Below are positions 7,291-15,940 of a stretch of DNA of 64,000 nucleotides, piece by piece. Below the pieces are notes generated by a model. That model worked only from the letters and a program-made list of their open reading frames with translations, had not been told where the DNA came from and did not search any database. The DNA is taken from assembly GCA_964631235.1 (NCBI GenBank), contig CAZVZX010000014.1:45305-109304 (forward strand), given 5' to 3'. Positions within the stretch are counted from its first letter, which is position 1; every line of letters begins with the position of its first letter. Made by a program: the position numbers and the translations under genes. The stretch is from JARKPK01 sp964631235 (GTDB lineage Bacteria > Planctomycetota > Planctomycetia > Pirellulales > Thermoguttaceae).

Positions 7291-10242
7291 ATGAGCGAGA
7301 GACGAGAAGACATTCGCGGATCGACGTCGCGCCATCCCGAGCCGCCCTCCGGGTCGGGCGATCGGGTGCTGACGGGCAGCAGCGTCGGCCGCCCCGGGGG
7401 GATGGATCAGCCCACCGTTGTCTCGAAGCGTCCGCCGCTCGGCGCGCCGGGCGTGGTATCCGATTCAGCTTACCGGATACTGCACGGAATGATCGAGTCG
7501 GGCGACCGACTCGGACACTTCGAGTTGCTCGAGTATGTGGGCGGCGGCGGGATGGGCCGCGTCTTCCGCGCGTACGATACCCGCCTGGCGCGCTACGTGG
7601 CCGTGAAGATCCTGCCGCCGGATCAAGCGACCGATGAAGAAACGCGACTGAGGTTTCAGAACGAAGCGCAATCGGCCGCACGATTGGATCACGAGAACAT
7701 CGCCCGGGTCTTCTACGTCGGCGAAGATCATGGGCTGCAATATATCGTCTTCGAATATATCGAGGGCGAGAACATCCGCGACTTGGTCGATCGCACCGGC
7801 CCGCTTTCGTTGGCCGATGCGATCAGCTTTACCCTGCAAATCGCCGACGCGCTGGCGCATGCCGCGGAACGGGCCGTCGTTCATCGCGACATCAAGCCCT
7901 CGAACGTGCTGATCACCCGCGAAGGCCATGCCAAGTTGATCGACATGGGACTGGCCCGCCTGCGGCAGGTCGATGCGACCGACGATCTGACGGCTAGCGG
8001 CGTGACGTTGGGCACGTTCGACTACATTTCGCCCGAACAGGCGCGCGACCCGCGCAATGCGGATGTTCGCAGCGACATCTATTCGTTGGGCTGCACGCTG
8101 TTCTTCATGTTGACGGGCCGGCCGCCTTTTCCGACCGGCACCGTGTTGCAGAAGCTTCTGCAGCATCAGGCGGATCAGCCGCCCGACGTGCGCGAGTTCC
8201 GCTCGGATATTCCGGACGAGTTGGTCCGCATCATGCGAAAGATGTTGGCCAAGGACCCGCGAAGCCGCTATCAATCGCCGCAGCCGCTCGTCGATGAGCT
8301 GCTGCAATTGGCCCAACGGTTGGGCTTGCAGCCGATCGGACCGAACAAGCGAGTGTGGGTGCGGCGGGGCGAGCCGAGTGTCCGTCGCTGGCATCGACAT
8401 CTTCCTTGGGCAGTGCCGGTGGTGTTGCTGGTTGCGTTGGTGGCCGCGTTTCCCTGGTTGACGCCGTTGGTCGATCGTGCCGCGTCGCTGCTGACCGACA
8501 TGCAGGGTATTGCGGCGGTGAAGGAAGAAATGCGTTTGCCTCCTGCCGATGAGGGCTTTCGCGCGGAAATGCCGCGGTCGTCAACGCCGCCCGACCGCGA
8601 AGTCAGTCCTCCGGACGTATCTGAGGAAACGCTGCCGGCCGATGACGGGGGGCCGCGCAGCCGCGATGATCGTCCCGAAAGTCGGTCGTCGCCGCCGGGT
8701 GATACAGTTGGAGGCGCCGGCTCGTTGCCGACGGATTCCGCAACGGGGGCTCCCGCCGCGACACGCAATCCGTCCCTCCCGCCGGCATCCAACGGAGGCA
8801 ATGGCAATTCGCCACCGCCGGCGACCGGCGAACTGCCGGCCGCACCGACGGGCGAACCGGCACGCACGCTTCCGGGGGCGACCGTGGGCGGAACGCCGTG
8901 GTTTCCGTCAGCCGGTGCCGGGGCGTTCGGTTCGACGCCGGGCGGAACGGGCCACCGCGACTCGCTGATTCCCGCCACGGGGTTGCCGGGCGGCGATTTA
9001 TGGGCTGTGCCGACGACCGAAGGTGTGGGCGAGTTTCGCACTTCGGCCGGCCGCCTCGAACTTGCACCGCCGGCACCCCTCGGACGAAAGCAGCGGGTGC
9101 TTGTCGTAGATGGGGTAGGAGGACGCGACGGCCGCTTTGCCGATTTGGCCCAGGCCTGCGCCGCGGCCGATGAAGGCGATGTGGTGGAATTGGCCTGCCC
9201 GCGTGCCGTTATTGAGTGCCCCCGGACATTGACACAAAGCAGGCTGACGATTCGGGCGGCGGCAGGCTTCCAGCCGGTGGTTGTTCTCGAAGTGCCGGCG
9301 AACGAGGCGAGCCGTTTCGAAGCCGTCGCCTTGGTGACTTTCGGCGGGAAGCTCGCGTTGGTGGATGTGCATCTGCGGATCAGCGCCGGCGCGGTTCGTC
9401 GCAGCGCGGCGGCATTCGCCGTCGCGCCGGAACAGTCTGTTCGGATGGAGCGTTGCGTCGTGTCGGTCGAGGCAGATGGCGAGCCGACTGCGGCCGAACA
9501 GCGCTGGTCGTTGTTCCGGTTTTCCGGTCGAACGCGTTTGGCGCAAACCGATGACGCGCGGCATTGGTTCACGCCGCCGCGAGTCGAGCTGACGAACGTT
9601 GTCGTGCGAGGCGATGTCCATCTGTTGGCGGCGGACGATGCCGCAGCGGGACGGGTGCTCTGGAACAACGGCATGTTCATCAGCGGCGAATCACTGCTGG
9701 CGATCGAAGAGCGTTCGGCCGGCGACGAAGCAGAGATGGTTGAAGGATTGTCGGTCGAATTGAATCATCTGACGGCATTGGCCGCGGGCGGGCTGTTGCA
9801 TTGGAGTCGCCCGGCCGAGCAAGAGGGCCCGCACGCCGTTGAATTGCGGGTGAGCGATTCGGTGGTGGCCGGCAACCGGCTTAGTGCGCTGATCGAGTGC
9901 GTCGGTTTCGCTTCTGCAACCGACGTTCAGCCATCGTTGCGATATCAGGGCGACGGGAATCTGTACGACGGGTTCGATCATTATCTTGCGTTGCGTCGCA
10001 ATCCGAGCGATTCGCCCAAATGGTTGAGCTTCGACGAATGGGCGGCCCTGTGGGGGCCGCAGCGCGAACGATCAACGGCAGCGGCCGTGCCGTGGCGTTC
10101 GCGGCCCGACCCGGCGCGGCCGGCGTGGCAAATGAATCCCGCGGAACTCTCGCTCGATCTTCCCAGCGACGACATGGCGACGATGGACGGTCGGCCGTTG
10201 GGCGCCGACATCGCAGCGCTGCCCGAGGTCCGTTCGAATTGA
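7291..10242 (+). CDS. Membrane-anchored Ser/Thr protein kinase with beta-helix-like C-terminal domain
   Basis: The protein has 983 residues from the ATG at 7291; a TTG 63 bases upstream is in frame but adds nothing recognisable. The kinase domain spans about 75-325: glycine loop GGGGMG (84-89), Lys106 in VAVKIL, HRD at 178-180, Asn185, and DMG (198-200) in place of DFG, then SPEQ (227-230). One transmembrane helix follows at about 351-373. A low-complexity Pro/Ser/Gly linker (about 385-590) leads to a C-terminal region with short repeated beta-strand units resembling a right-handed beta-helix/pectin-lyase fold (from about 605). The kinase should face the cytoplasm and the repeat domain the periplasm, as in a receptor. 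The HRD aspartate and catalytic lysine are present, so activity is expected. The ligand is unknown. Confidence 0.9.
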   Translation: MSERREDIRGSTSRHPEPPSGSGDRVLTGSSVGRPGGMDQPTVVSKRPPLGAPGVVSDSAYRILHGMIESGDRLGHFELLEYVGGGGMGRVFRAYDTRLARYVAVKILPPDQATDEETRLRFQNEAQSAARLDHENIARVFYVGEDHGLQYIVFEYIEGENIRDLVDRTGPLSLADAISFTLQIADALAHAAERAVVHRDIKPSNVLITREGHAKLIDMGLARLRQVDATDDLTASGVTLGTFDYISPEQARDPRNADVRSDIYSLGCTLFFMLTGRPPFPTGTVLQKLLQHQADQPPDVREFRSDIPDELVRIMRKMLAKDPRSRYQSPQPLVDELLQLAQRLGLQPIGPNKRVWVRRGEPSVRRWHRHLPWAVPVVLLVALVAAFPWLTPLVDRAASLLTDMQGIAAVKEEMRLPPADEGFRAEMPRSSTPPDREVSPPDVSEETLPADDGGPRSRDDRPESRSSPPGDTVGGAGSLPTDSATGAPAATRNPSLPPASNGGNGNSPPPATGELPAAPTGEPARTLPGATVGGTPWFPSAGAGAFGSTPGGTGHRDSLIPATGLPGGDLWAVPTTEGVGEFRTSAGRLELAPPAPLGRKQRVLVVDGVGGRDGRFADLAQACAAADEGDVVELACPRAVIECPRTLTQSRLTIRAAAGFQPVVVLEVPANEASRFEAVALVTFGGKLALVDVHLRISAGAVRRSAAAFAVAPEQSVRMERCVVSVEADGEPTAAEQRWSLFRFSGRTRLAQTDDARHWFTPPRVELTNVVVRGDVHLLAADDAAAGRVLWNNGMFISGESLLAIEERSAGDEAEMVEGLSVELNHLTALAAGGLLHWSRPAEQEGPHAVELRVSDSVVAGNRLSALIECVGFASATDVQPSLRYQGDGNLYDGFDHYLALRRNPSDSPKWLSFDEWAALWGPQRERSTAAAVPWRSRPDPARPAWQMNPAELSLDLPSDDMATMDGRPLGADIAALPEVRSN

Positions 10243-10307
10243 ACGGCATGAGCCGGCGAGTGCCGCTTGCTTCGATTGTTCGCCGCTGTTTCTTCCGCAG
10301 GCTCCGT

Positions 10308-12161
10308 TCACTGGTCGGGAAAGAGCATCGACTCGGCGAACACCATTGCGAACTGAGGCGAGGTGGAGAGATCGATGTGATCGGTCTTTCTCGCCAGTTC
10401 CTCGGCCGAGTGTCGGGCGGCACGGCAGAGGGCCGCCATCCGCGAGCCGGCCAACGAGGTGTTGCCTTCGTAACGAATCTGTTCGGCGGCAAGCTCGGCC
10501 GGCAGCAGCCCGATTCGCTGCGCATTGTGCCGGCGGATGTAGTTGCCGAACCCTCCGGCGACAACCACGCGCTGCAAGTGCTCGGCCTTCAAACCGGCTT
10601 GGGCAAGCAAGATCGAAATGCCCGCGCGAATCGCTCCGGTGGCCAATTGCAGCTCGCGGAAGTCGCGCTGCGTGACGACGATCGGCCGACCGTGCTGCGA
10701 CCGCGCGCCCTCGACCAGCAGGAAGGCGCTTTTGCCTTCGTATTCGATCAAACGGTTGCGCGCGTCCGGCGGCGTGCCGGGTGGAGCCTGTTCGGCGGTG
10801 AGCAACCGGCCCTGGGGCGTCAGCAGCCCGAGACGCAGCAGTTCCGCCGCCAGGTCGATCAGCCCCGATCCGCAGATACCGCGGGGGGCGGCCGCGCCGA
10901 TCACATTGCATTCGAACGCGCCGTCGAACACGACCCGCTCGATGGCGCCTTCGGTCCCGTGCATGCCGTGCAAGATTCGGGCCCCTTCGAAGGCGGGGCC
11001 GGCCGCGGTCGAGGCCGCGGTCAGACGCCGGCCATCCCACACGACGATCTCGCCGTTGGTGCCGATATCGACCAGCAGGCTCGGGCCCGAGTCGCCGGCC
11101 AGATCGCTGGCCAGCAGGCCGGCCACCGTATCGCCGCCGACAAATCCGCCGATCACCGGAAACACATAGGCGCGGCCGCGCGGATGGATGGAAATCCCCA
11201 GGTCGGCGGCAAGGGCTTCGACGCCGTGGGCCATGACCGGCGCGAAGGGCACGCGGCCGAGCCCCTCCGGCGCGATTCCCAAGAACAATTGCTGCATCGT
11301 GGTGTTGCCCGCAATCGTCAGCTCGCAAATCGCTTCGGTCGGCACGCCGGCTTTGCGGCACAACTCGCTGATCATGTCGTTGATCGCCTCGACGACCGCG
11401 GCAGACATTTCCGCGAGTCGATCGGGCTGCTTGATGCAGGCTTGAATCCGCGAGAGAACATCATCGCCGAAGCGTCGCTGCGGATTGAGCCGCGCCGCCA
11501 CGGCGACGTCTTGCTCGCTTTGGGCATCGATCAAGGCGGCTGCCAACGTGGTTGTGCCCAAATCCATGGCGGCAACGAAGACCTTGGGGTTTGTTTCGGG
11601 GAGGAAGTCGATCAGCTCATGGCCGCGGAGCAATGCCGTCCCGCGGTAGCCCCAGTTTGTTAGCTGCCGACCCAGGATGCGCAACACCGCCGGGCCGGCA
11701 CGAAGCGAAGTGCCCAGGGCGGCTTCCAGCCGGACTGCATCGGGCCGATCGTCTCCTCGTTTCGGCGGCGGAAGCTCAACGGGGCGAACTTCGATGATCG
11801 GTTGCCTCTCGGCCCCGCGGCTCTGCCCCGTAACGGTCTTTGTGAGAATCTGAGCCGCGGAGGCCGCGGCAGACGACCAATGAACCACCAGAGGGCTGAA
11901 CACTTGGGTTTGGCAGGCCAGCCGCCAACCATCGGCGATTTCGTCGCTCGATAATGCATGAACATCGCGGTCGGCGGGCGGCGCATCGCCCTCGACGACG
12001 CGCACGCGGCATTTGCCGCAAGTGCCGCGACCTCCGCAGGGGTAATTGATTGCCAGCCCCACCGTGGCTGCCGCTTCGGTCAATAGGGTGCCCGGCAACA
12101 CGTAGGCGGATTGTCCCGCCGGCTGAAAAACAACTTCGATCCGCTCGTGCGGCTTGCTCAT
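10308..12161 (-). CDS. RACE-type reductive activator of corrinoid proteins (2Fe-2S ferredoxin plus ASKHA/DUF4445)
   Basis: The protein has 617 residues. The N-terminal plant-type 2Fe-2S domain has Cys42, Cys48 and Cys51 in PCGGRGTCGKC, and Cys83 in RLACQ. The C-terminal part is an ASKHA ATPase-like domain (DUF4445): phosphate-1 loop AMDLGTTTLAA, phosphate-2 LLVDIGTNGE, and an adenosine-type motif VVVAGGFGNYI. Proteins of this architecture (RamA, RACo) use ATP to re-reduce inactive Co(II) corrinoids in methyltransferase systems. No corrinoid protein or methyltransferase gene lies next to it, so its partner is elsewhere. The start is uncertain: the ATG at 12161 begins MSKPHERIEV but has no strong ribosome site, and an in-frame GTG lies at 12188. 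Confidence 0.87.
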   Translation of the reverse strand: MSKPHERIEVVFQPAGQSAYVLPGTLLTEAAATVGLAINYPCGGRGTCGKCRVRVVEGDAPPADRDVHALSSDEIADGWRLACQTQVFSPLVVHWSSAAASAAQILTKTVTGQSRGAERQPIIEVRPVELPPPKRGDDRPDAVRLEAALGTSLRAGPAVLRILGRQLTNWGYRGTALLRGHELIDFLPETNPKVFVAAMDLGTTTLAAALIDAQSEQDVAVAARLNPQRRFGDDVLSRIQACIKQPDRLAEMSAAVVEAINDMISELCRKAGVPTEAICELTIAGNTTMQQLFLGIAPEGLGRVPFAPVMAHGVEALAADLGISIHPRGRAYVFPVIGGFVGGDTVAGLLASDLAGDSGPSLLVDIGTNGEIVVWDGRRLTAASTAAGPAFEGARILHGMHGTEGAIERVVFDGAFECNVIGAAAPRGICGSGLIDLAAELLRLGLLTPQGRLLTAEQAPPGTPPDARNRLIEYEGKSAFLLVEGARSQHGRPIVVTQRDFRELQLATGAIRAGISILLAQAGLKAEHLQRVVVAGGFGNYIRRHNAQRIGLLPAELAAEQIRYEGNTSLAGSRMAALCRAARHSAEELARKTDHIDLSTSPQFAMVFAESMLFPDQ

Positions 12162-12515
12162 TGATCGACTCGTGCGTTGGTGAATCACGACGGAAAAGGC
12201 AAACGAGCGAAATAATCGCAGTTCAGCGAAACCGCCTCGGCCGCGGGACGTTCGCTCATCGAGCCGAATTGCTTCATTTGTCGGGTGGACCTATTGTGAA
12301 TGTTTCCCGCATCGCACTCAATGCCATGTCGGGTATTTCAGAACGAGATTGGTCGTTTGCTTTTCCCGAGAAAGAGGGCGGCCGACGCATTGAATTCAAT
12401 CTGCGCCGCGCGGCGTGTTGACCACTCGTCGCAAATCACGGTATAGTAATTTGTTCGGGCGACGAAGACGATCGGCCGGCGTTGCGGTGGAACAAGGTTT
12501 CCTTGAGGATGGTGC
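12162..12515. other. Divergent intergenic region
   Basis: This separates the corrinoid activator from the TsaC-phosphatase fusion. It holds a good sigma-70-like promoter for the rightward gene (12418-12447). At about 12211-12305 there is a weak, doubtful relative of the dispersed repeat, of which only the tail resembles the family. Confidence 0.5.
12418..12447 (+). promoter_or_regulatory. Promoter for the TsaC-phosphatase/rpiB operon
   Basis: TTGACC (12418-12423, 5 of 6 to TTGACA), an 18-bp spacer and TATAGT (12442-12447, 5 of 6 to TATAAT) lie about 70 bases upstream of the ATG at 12516. Confidence 0.55.
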
Positions 12516-13634
12516 ATGCCCACGGTGATCGACCTGCGGTTGACCGACGACCTGCGCGATGTGGTTCATCGGGCGGTGCAGGCGCTGGTTGAGGGCCGCT
12601 TGGTCGTTTTTCCGACCGAGACCGTGTACGGCATTGCGGCCAGTGCTCTTGATGCCGCGGCCGTCGAGCGGCTTTGCGCGGCGAAGGGGCGGTCGGACGG
12701 CCATCCGATGGCATTGGCCATCAAAGGACTGGACGAAGCGCTCGATTTTGTACCCGATCTGTGCCCGCTGGCGCGCCGACTGGCGCGTCGGTGTTGGCCG
12801 GGGCCGGTAACACTGGTGGTCGAAGACGCGCACCCGGAGAGTCTGCTGACTCGGTTGCCGCCGGAAGTCCGCCGTGCGGTTCTGCCGGGCAAGACGATCG
12901 GGTTGCGGGTTCCCGGACACGACTTTTTTTTGGAGACCCTCCGCTACCTTGCCGGCCCGCTGGTTTTGACCAGTGCCAACCTGAGCGGCCAGCCGGAAAC
13001 GACCACCGGCCGCGATGCGGCAGCCGCTGTCGGCGATCGGGTGGATTTGGTGCTCGACGATGGCCCATGCCGCTACGGGCAGGCGTCGTCCGTTGTCAAA
13101 GTCGTCGGCAATCGGGTGGAGGTGCTTCGTGCCGGCGCGGTGCCGGAAAGGACATTGCGATCGTTGGCTTGCTTTCATCTTGTATTGGTGTGTACGGGCA
13201 ACACCTGCCGCAGCCCGATGGCCGAGTTGCTAAGCAAACGCTTCTTGGCCGATCGGCTGGGCTGTTCGCTTGCCGAATTGGAAGATCGGGGCGTGATGGT
13301 CAGCTCGGCGGGATTGGCAGCCATGTTCGGCGGGCGTGCGTCGGCCGAGGCCGTGGCGGTGATGAAAGAGTATGGGCTCGATCTGTCGGGCCATGAGTCG
13401 CAGCCGCTGACGGATTCCCTGGTGCGCCAAGCCGACCTGCTGCTGACTATGACCCGCGCGCATCGCGAAGCCATTGTGGGCCATTGGCCCGAGGCCGCCG
13501 ATAGAACCCTGTTGGTTTCTCCCGACGGGGCGGACATTTGTGATCCGATCGGCGGCCCGATTGATCGATATCGCCGCTGTGCCGCTCAATTAGAAGAAGC
13601 ACTTTCGCGGCGCATTTCATCCCTCGAATTATAG
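12516..13634 (+). CDS. Fusion: TsaC/Sua5 threonylcarbamoyl-AMP synthase + low-molecular-weight (arginine-type) phosphatase
   Basis: Residues 1-210 are a YrdC/TsaC domain (TETVYGIAA at 34-42; K57 and R59 in AAKGRSDGHPM; TSANLSG at 152-158). This domain makes threonylcarbamoyl-adenylate for the t6A modification of ANN-decoding tRNAs. Residues 220-372 are a low-molecular-weight protein phosphatase: P-loop CTGNTCRS with Cys226 and Arg232, and the general acid in DP at 343-344. The P-loop has Thr at 230, the position that in Bacillus YwlE selects phosphoarginine; tyrosine phosphatases usually have Ile or Leu there. In Bacillus ywlC (Sua5), ywlE (phosphatase) and ywlF (rpiB) are near neighbours, and here the same three activities are two adjacent genes. 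rpiB starts eight bases after the stop, so this is an operon. Confidence 0.92.
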   Translation: MPTVIDLRLTDDLRDVVHRAVQALVEGRLVVFPTETVYGIAASALDAAAVERLCAAKGRSDGHPMALAIKGLDEALDFVPDLCPLARRLARRCWPGPVTLVVEDAHPESLLTRLPPEVRRAVLPGKTIGLRVPGHDFFLETLRYLAGPLVLTSANLSGQPETTTGRDAAAAVGDRVDLVLDDGPCRYGQASSVVKVVGNRVEVLRAGAVPERTLRSLACFHLVLVCTGNTCRSPMAELLSKRFLADRLGCSLAELEDRGVMVSSAGLAAMFGGRASAEAVAVMKEYGLDLSGHESQPLTDSLVRQADLLLTMTRAHREAIVGHWPEAADRTLLVSPDGADICDPIGGPIDRYRRCAAQLEEALSRRISSLEL

Positions 13635-13642
13635 AAACAGAC

Positions 13643-14116
13643 ATGCGCATTGCATTGGGAACCGATCACCGCGGCTTCGAGATTCGCGAGCATGTGGCCG
13701 CATTCGTGCGTCAATTGGGACACGAAGTGCTCGACTTGGGCACGTTCTCGCCCGAGGGCATCGATTATCCCGACATCGCACTGGCGGTCGGCGAAAAGGT
13801 CCGCTCGGGCGAAGTCGATCGGGGCATTTTGATCTGCGGCACCGGACTGGGAATGTGCATCGCGGCGAACAAAGTTCGCGGGGTAAGGGCTACGCCGTGC
13901 CACAATGATCTGGCGGCCGAAATGTCGCGCCGTCACAATGATTCCAATGTGCTTTGCCTGTCGGCCGATTTGTTGGGCGAACGTTTGATCGAACGGATCG
14001 TCGAGATCTGGCTGAACACGCCCTTCGACGGCGGACGCCACGCCGCCCGCGTCGAAAAAATCAACCAACTCGAACGCCGCTTGAACGAAGAGGCCGAAGG
14101 CCGGCCCCATTCGTGA
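13643..14116 (+). CDS. rpiB: Ribose-5-phosphate isomerase B
   Basis: The 157-residue protein is the usual RpiB length. It has the family signatures TDHRGFEIRE (His10) and ICGTGLGMCIAANK, with catalytic Cys65. It interconverts ribose 5-phosphate and ribulose 5-phosphate in the pentose phosphate pathway. It follows the TsaC-phosphatase gene by eight bases and probably shares its transcript; the ribosome site is weak, which suggests translational coupling. No anomaly seen. Confidence 0.95.
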   Translation: MRIALGTDHRGFEIREHVAAFVRQLGHEVLDLGTFSPEGIDYPDIALAVGEKVRSGEVDRGILICGTGLGMCIAANKVRGVRATPCHNDLAAEMSRRHNDSNVLCLSADLLGERLIERIVEIWLNTPFDGGRHAARVEKINQLERRLNEEAEGRPHS

Positions 14117-14282
14117 GCGAACCGACGAGCAAGGCAAGCGGCGTCGATGCGTCGGTTTTCGCCACGAAATCGGACGGGCGTTGCCTTGTCGTGTCGAGTG
14201 ATCACACCAGAATTGTCTCCCGCCGCAGGCAGAGATGCTGCTTCGGCGGTCCGCCCACACCAGTGATCGAGGAAATTGTCTG

Positions 14283-15842
14283 ATGAATCTCCGCAAACGA
14301 TTTTTCTGTGCTTTTTCAGCGTCTCTGATGTTGTTGAGTTGGGCGGCCTTGCTCACTGGGGCCGAACGCCCCGAGGCTGCGACCCGTCCGGCGGCAACCG
14401 CCGCGAGGTTCTTGCCGGCCGCGCCGGAAAAACTGCCGCGGTGGCGCGGGTTCAACCTATTGGAAAAGTTCATGTTGGGCAGCGGTCGCAAGCCATTTGT
14501 CGAAGACGACTTCCGCATGATGTCGCGGTGGGGCTTCAATTTCGTCCGCTTGCCGATGGATTACCGCCTCTGGATCAAAGACGGCGATTGGGAGCAGTTC
14601 GACGAGCAGACCTTGCGCGAGATCGATCAAGCGGTCGCTTGGGGCGAGAAGTACGGCATTCACGTCTGCATCAACTTCCATCGCGCCCCGGGATACACAG
14701 TGGCTAAGCCGCCGGAGAAGACGAGCCTATGGACCGATCCGAAAACGCAGGAGGTGTGCGCGAAGCACTGGGCGATGTTCGCCCGCCGCTACCGGGGCAT
14801 TCCGCCGGAGCGAGTGAGCTTCAACCTGATGAACGAACCGGCCGGCGTTTCCGCCGAACAGTACCTTGCCGTTGTTCGCAAACTGGCGTCGGCCATTCGC
14901 GCGGAAGACCCGCAACGGCTGATTATTTCGGACGGGTTGCAATGGGGCACCGTCGCCCTGCCGGAGCTGAAAGAACTGAAAATCGCGATGGCCACGCGGG
15001 GCTATTCCCCGATGGAGATTAGCCACTATAAGGCCAGTTGGGTCAATAGCGAGCATTTTCCCGAGCCGCAGTGGCCCCGGCTTGTTCCGCCCAACGGACT
15101 GCTCCTCGGACCGCAAAAGGGCGACGATTCGCAGCCGATGGTGATCGACGGCCCATTCGCAGCGGAAACACAGTTGCGGATGCGCGTCGGCGTGGTTTCG
15201 GCCAAGGCGACGTTGGTTGTCGAAGCCGACAAGAAAGAGGTGTTCCGCAAGGCGTTCACCCCCGGGCCGGGCGAAGGCGAATGGAAACAGTCGGTGTATA
15301 AGCCCCAGTGGAAGATCTACCAGAACCTCTACGATCGCGACTATACGGCAAAGATACCGGCCGGAACACAGCGGGTGACGTTGCGAGTGACCGACGGCGA
15401 CTGGCTGGAGATTCGCGCGCTGGGGTTCGCGCCCGGAGCTTTGTCGGAGATATCGCTGACGTTGATTCCGCGTTGGGGACAGCGGATCGAGCCGTTTCGA
15501 TTCGCTCCGGGTGAGCCGAACGGCCCGTTCCCCACGCTGCCGGCTCAGGGGCGGCAATGGCTCTACGATCAGAATATCGCCCCGTGGAAAAAGATCGAAG
15601 CGACGGGCATCGGCGTGATGGTCGGCGAATGGGGGGCCTACAACAAAACCCCGCACGACGTTGTCCTTCGCTGGGCCGAAGACTGCCTGAAGAACTGGCA
15701 AGAGGCCGGCTGGGGATGGGCCATGTGGAACTTCCGCGGTCCGTTCGGAATCCTCGACAGCGGTCGGACCGATGTCGAATACGAAGATTTCGAAGGGCAC
15801 AAGCTCGATCGGAAATTGCTCGATCTGTTGTTGAAGTACTAA
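14283..15842 (+). CDS. Secreted GH5-family glycoside hydrolase with inserted beta domain
   Basis: The protein has 519 residues from the ATG at 14283, with AGGA upstream. The N-terminus is a signal peptide (basic start MNLRKR, hydrophobic 8-24, cleavage near LTGA). It shows GH5 motifs: RLPMDYRLW (89-97), acid/base Glu185 in NLMNEPAG, HY at 248-249, and nucleophile Glu449 in MVGEWGAY. Between residues about 265 and 425 lies an insertion of some 150 residues, beta-rich (VVIDGPF, LVVEADKKEV, RVTLRVTDGDW), which looks like a carbohydrate-binding or Ig-like module inside the barrel. It should hydrolyse a beta-linked glucan or mannan outside the cytoplasm. The substrate cannot be told from sequence. 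Confidence 0.88.
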   Translation: MNLRKRFFCAFSASLMLLSWAALLTGAERPEAATRPAATAARFLPAAPEKLPRWRGFNLLEKFMLGSGRKPFVEDDFRMMSRWGFNFVRLPMDYRLWIKDGDWEQFDEQTLREIDQAVAWGEKYGIHVCINFHRAPGYTVAKPPEKTSLWTDPKTQEVCAKHWAMFARRYRGIPPERVSFNLMNEPAGVSAEQYLAVVRKLASAIRAEDPQRLIISDGLQWGTVALPELKELKIAMATRGYSPMEISHYKASWVNSEHFPEPQWPRLVPPNGLLLGPQKGDDSQPMVIDGPFAAETQLRMRVGVVSAKATLVVEADKKEVFRKAFTPGPGEGEWKQSVYKPQWKIYQNLYDRDYTAKIPAGTQRVTLRVTDGDWLEIRALGFAPGALSEISLTLIPRWGQRIEPFRFAPGEPNGPFPTLPAQGRQWLYDQNIAPWKKIEATGIGVMVGEWGAYNKTPHDVVLRWAEDCLKNWQEAGWGWAMWNFRGPFGILDSGRTDVEYEDFEGHKLDRKLLDLLLKY

Positions 15843-15940
15843 ATGTTCGGCTGGGGCGCGATCTCGCGTGGTCAAATGGCGCAGCCGGGATCTTGCGATT
15901 CGCCGTCGAGATGGTCGGCGGCCGTCCGAAGTTGCCGTTG

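Noticed and set aside
12211..12305. An eighth copy of the dispersed repeat
   Set aside because: Only the tail (GGGTGGACCTATTGTG) resembles the family; the head and the hairpin arms cannot be aligned convincingly.
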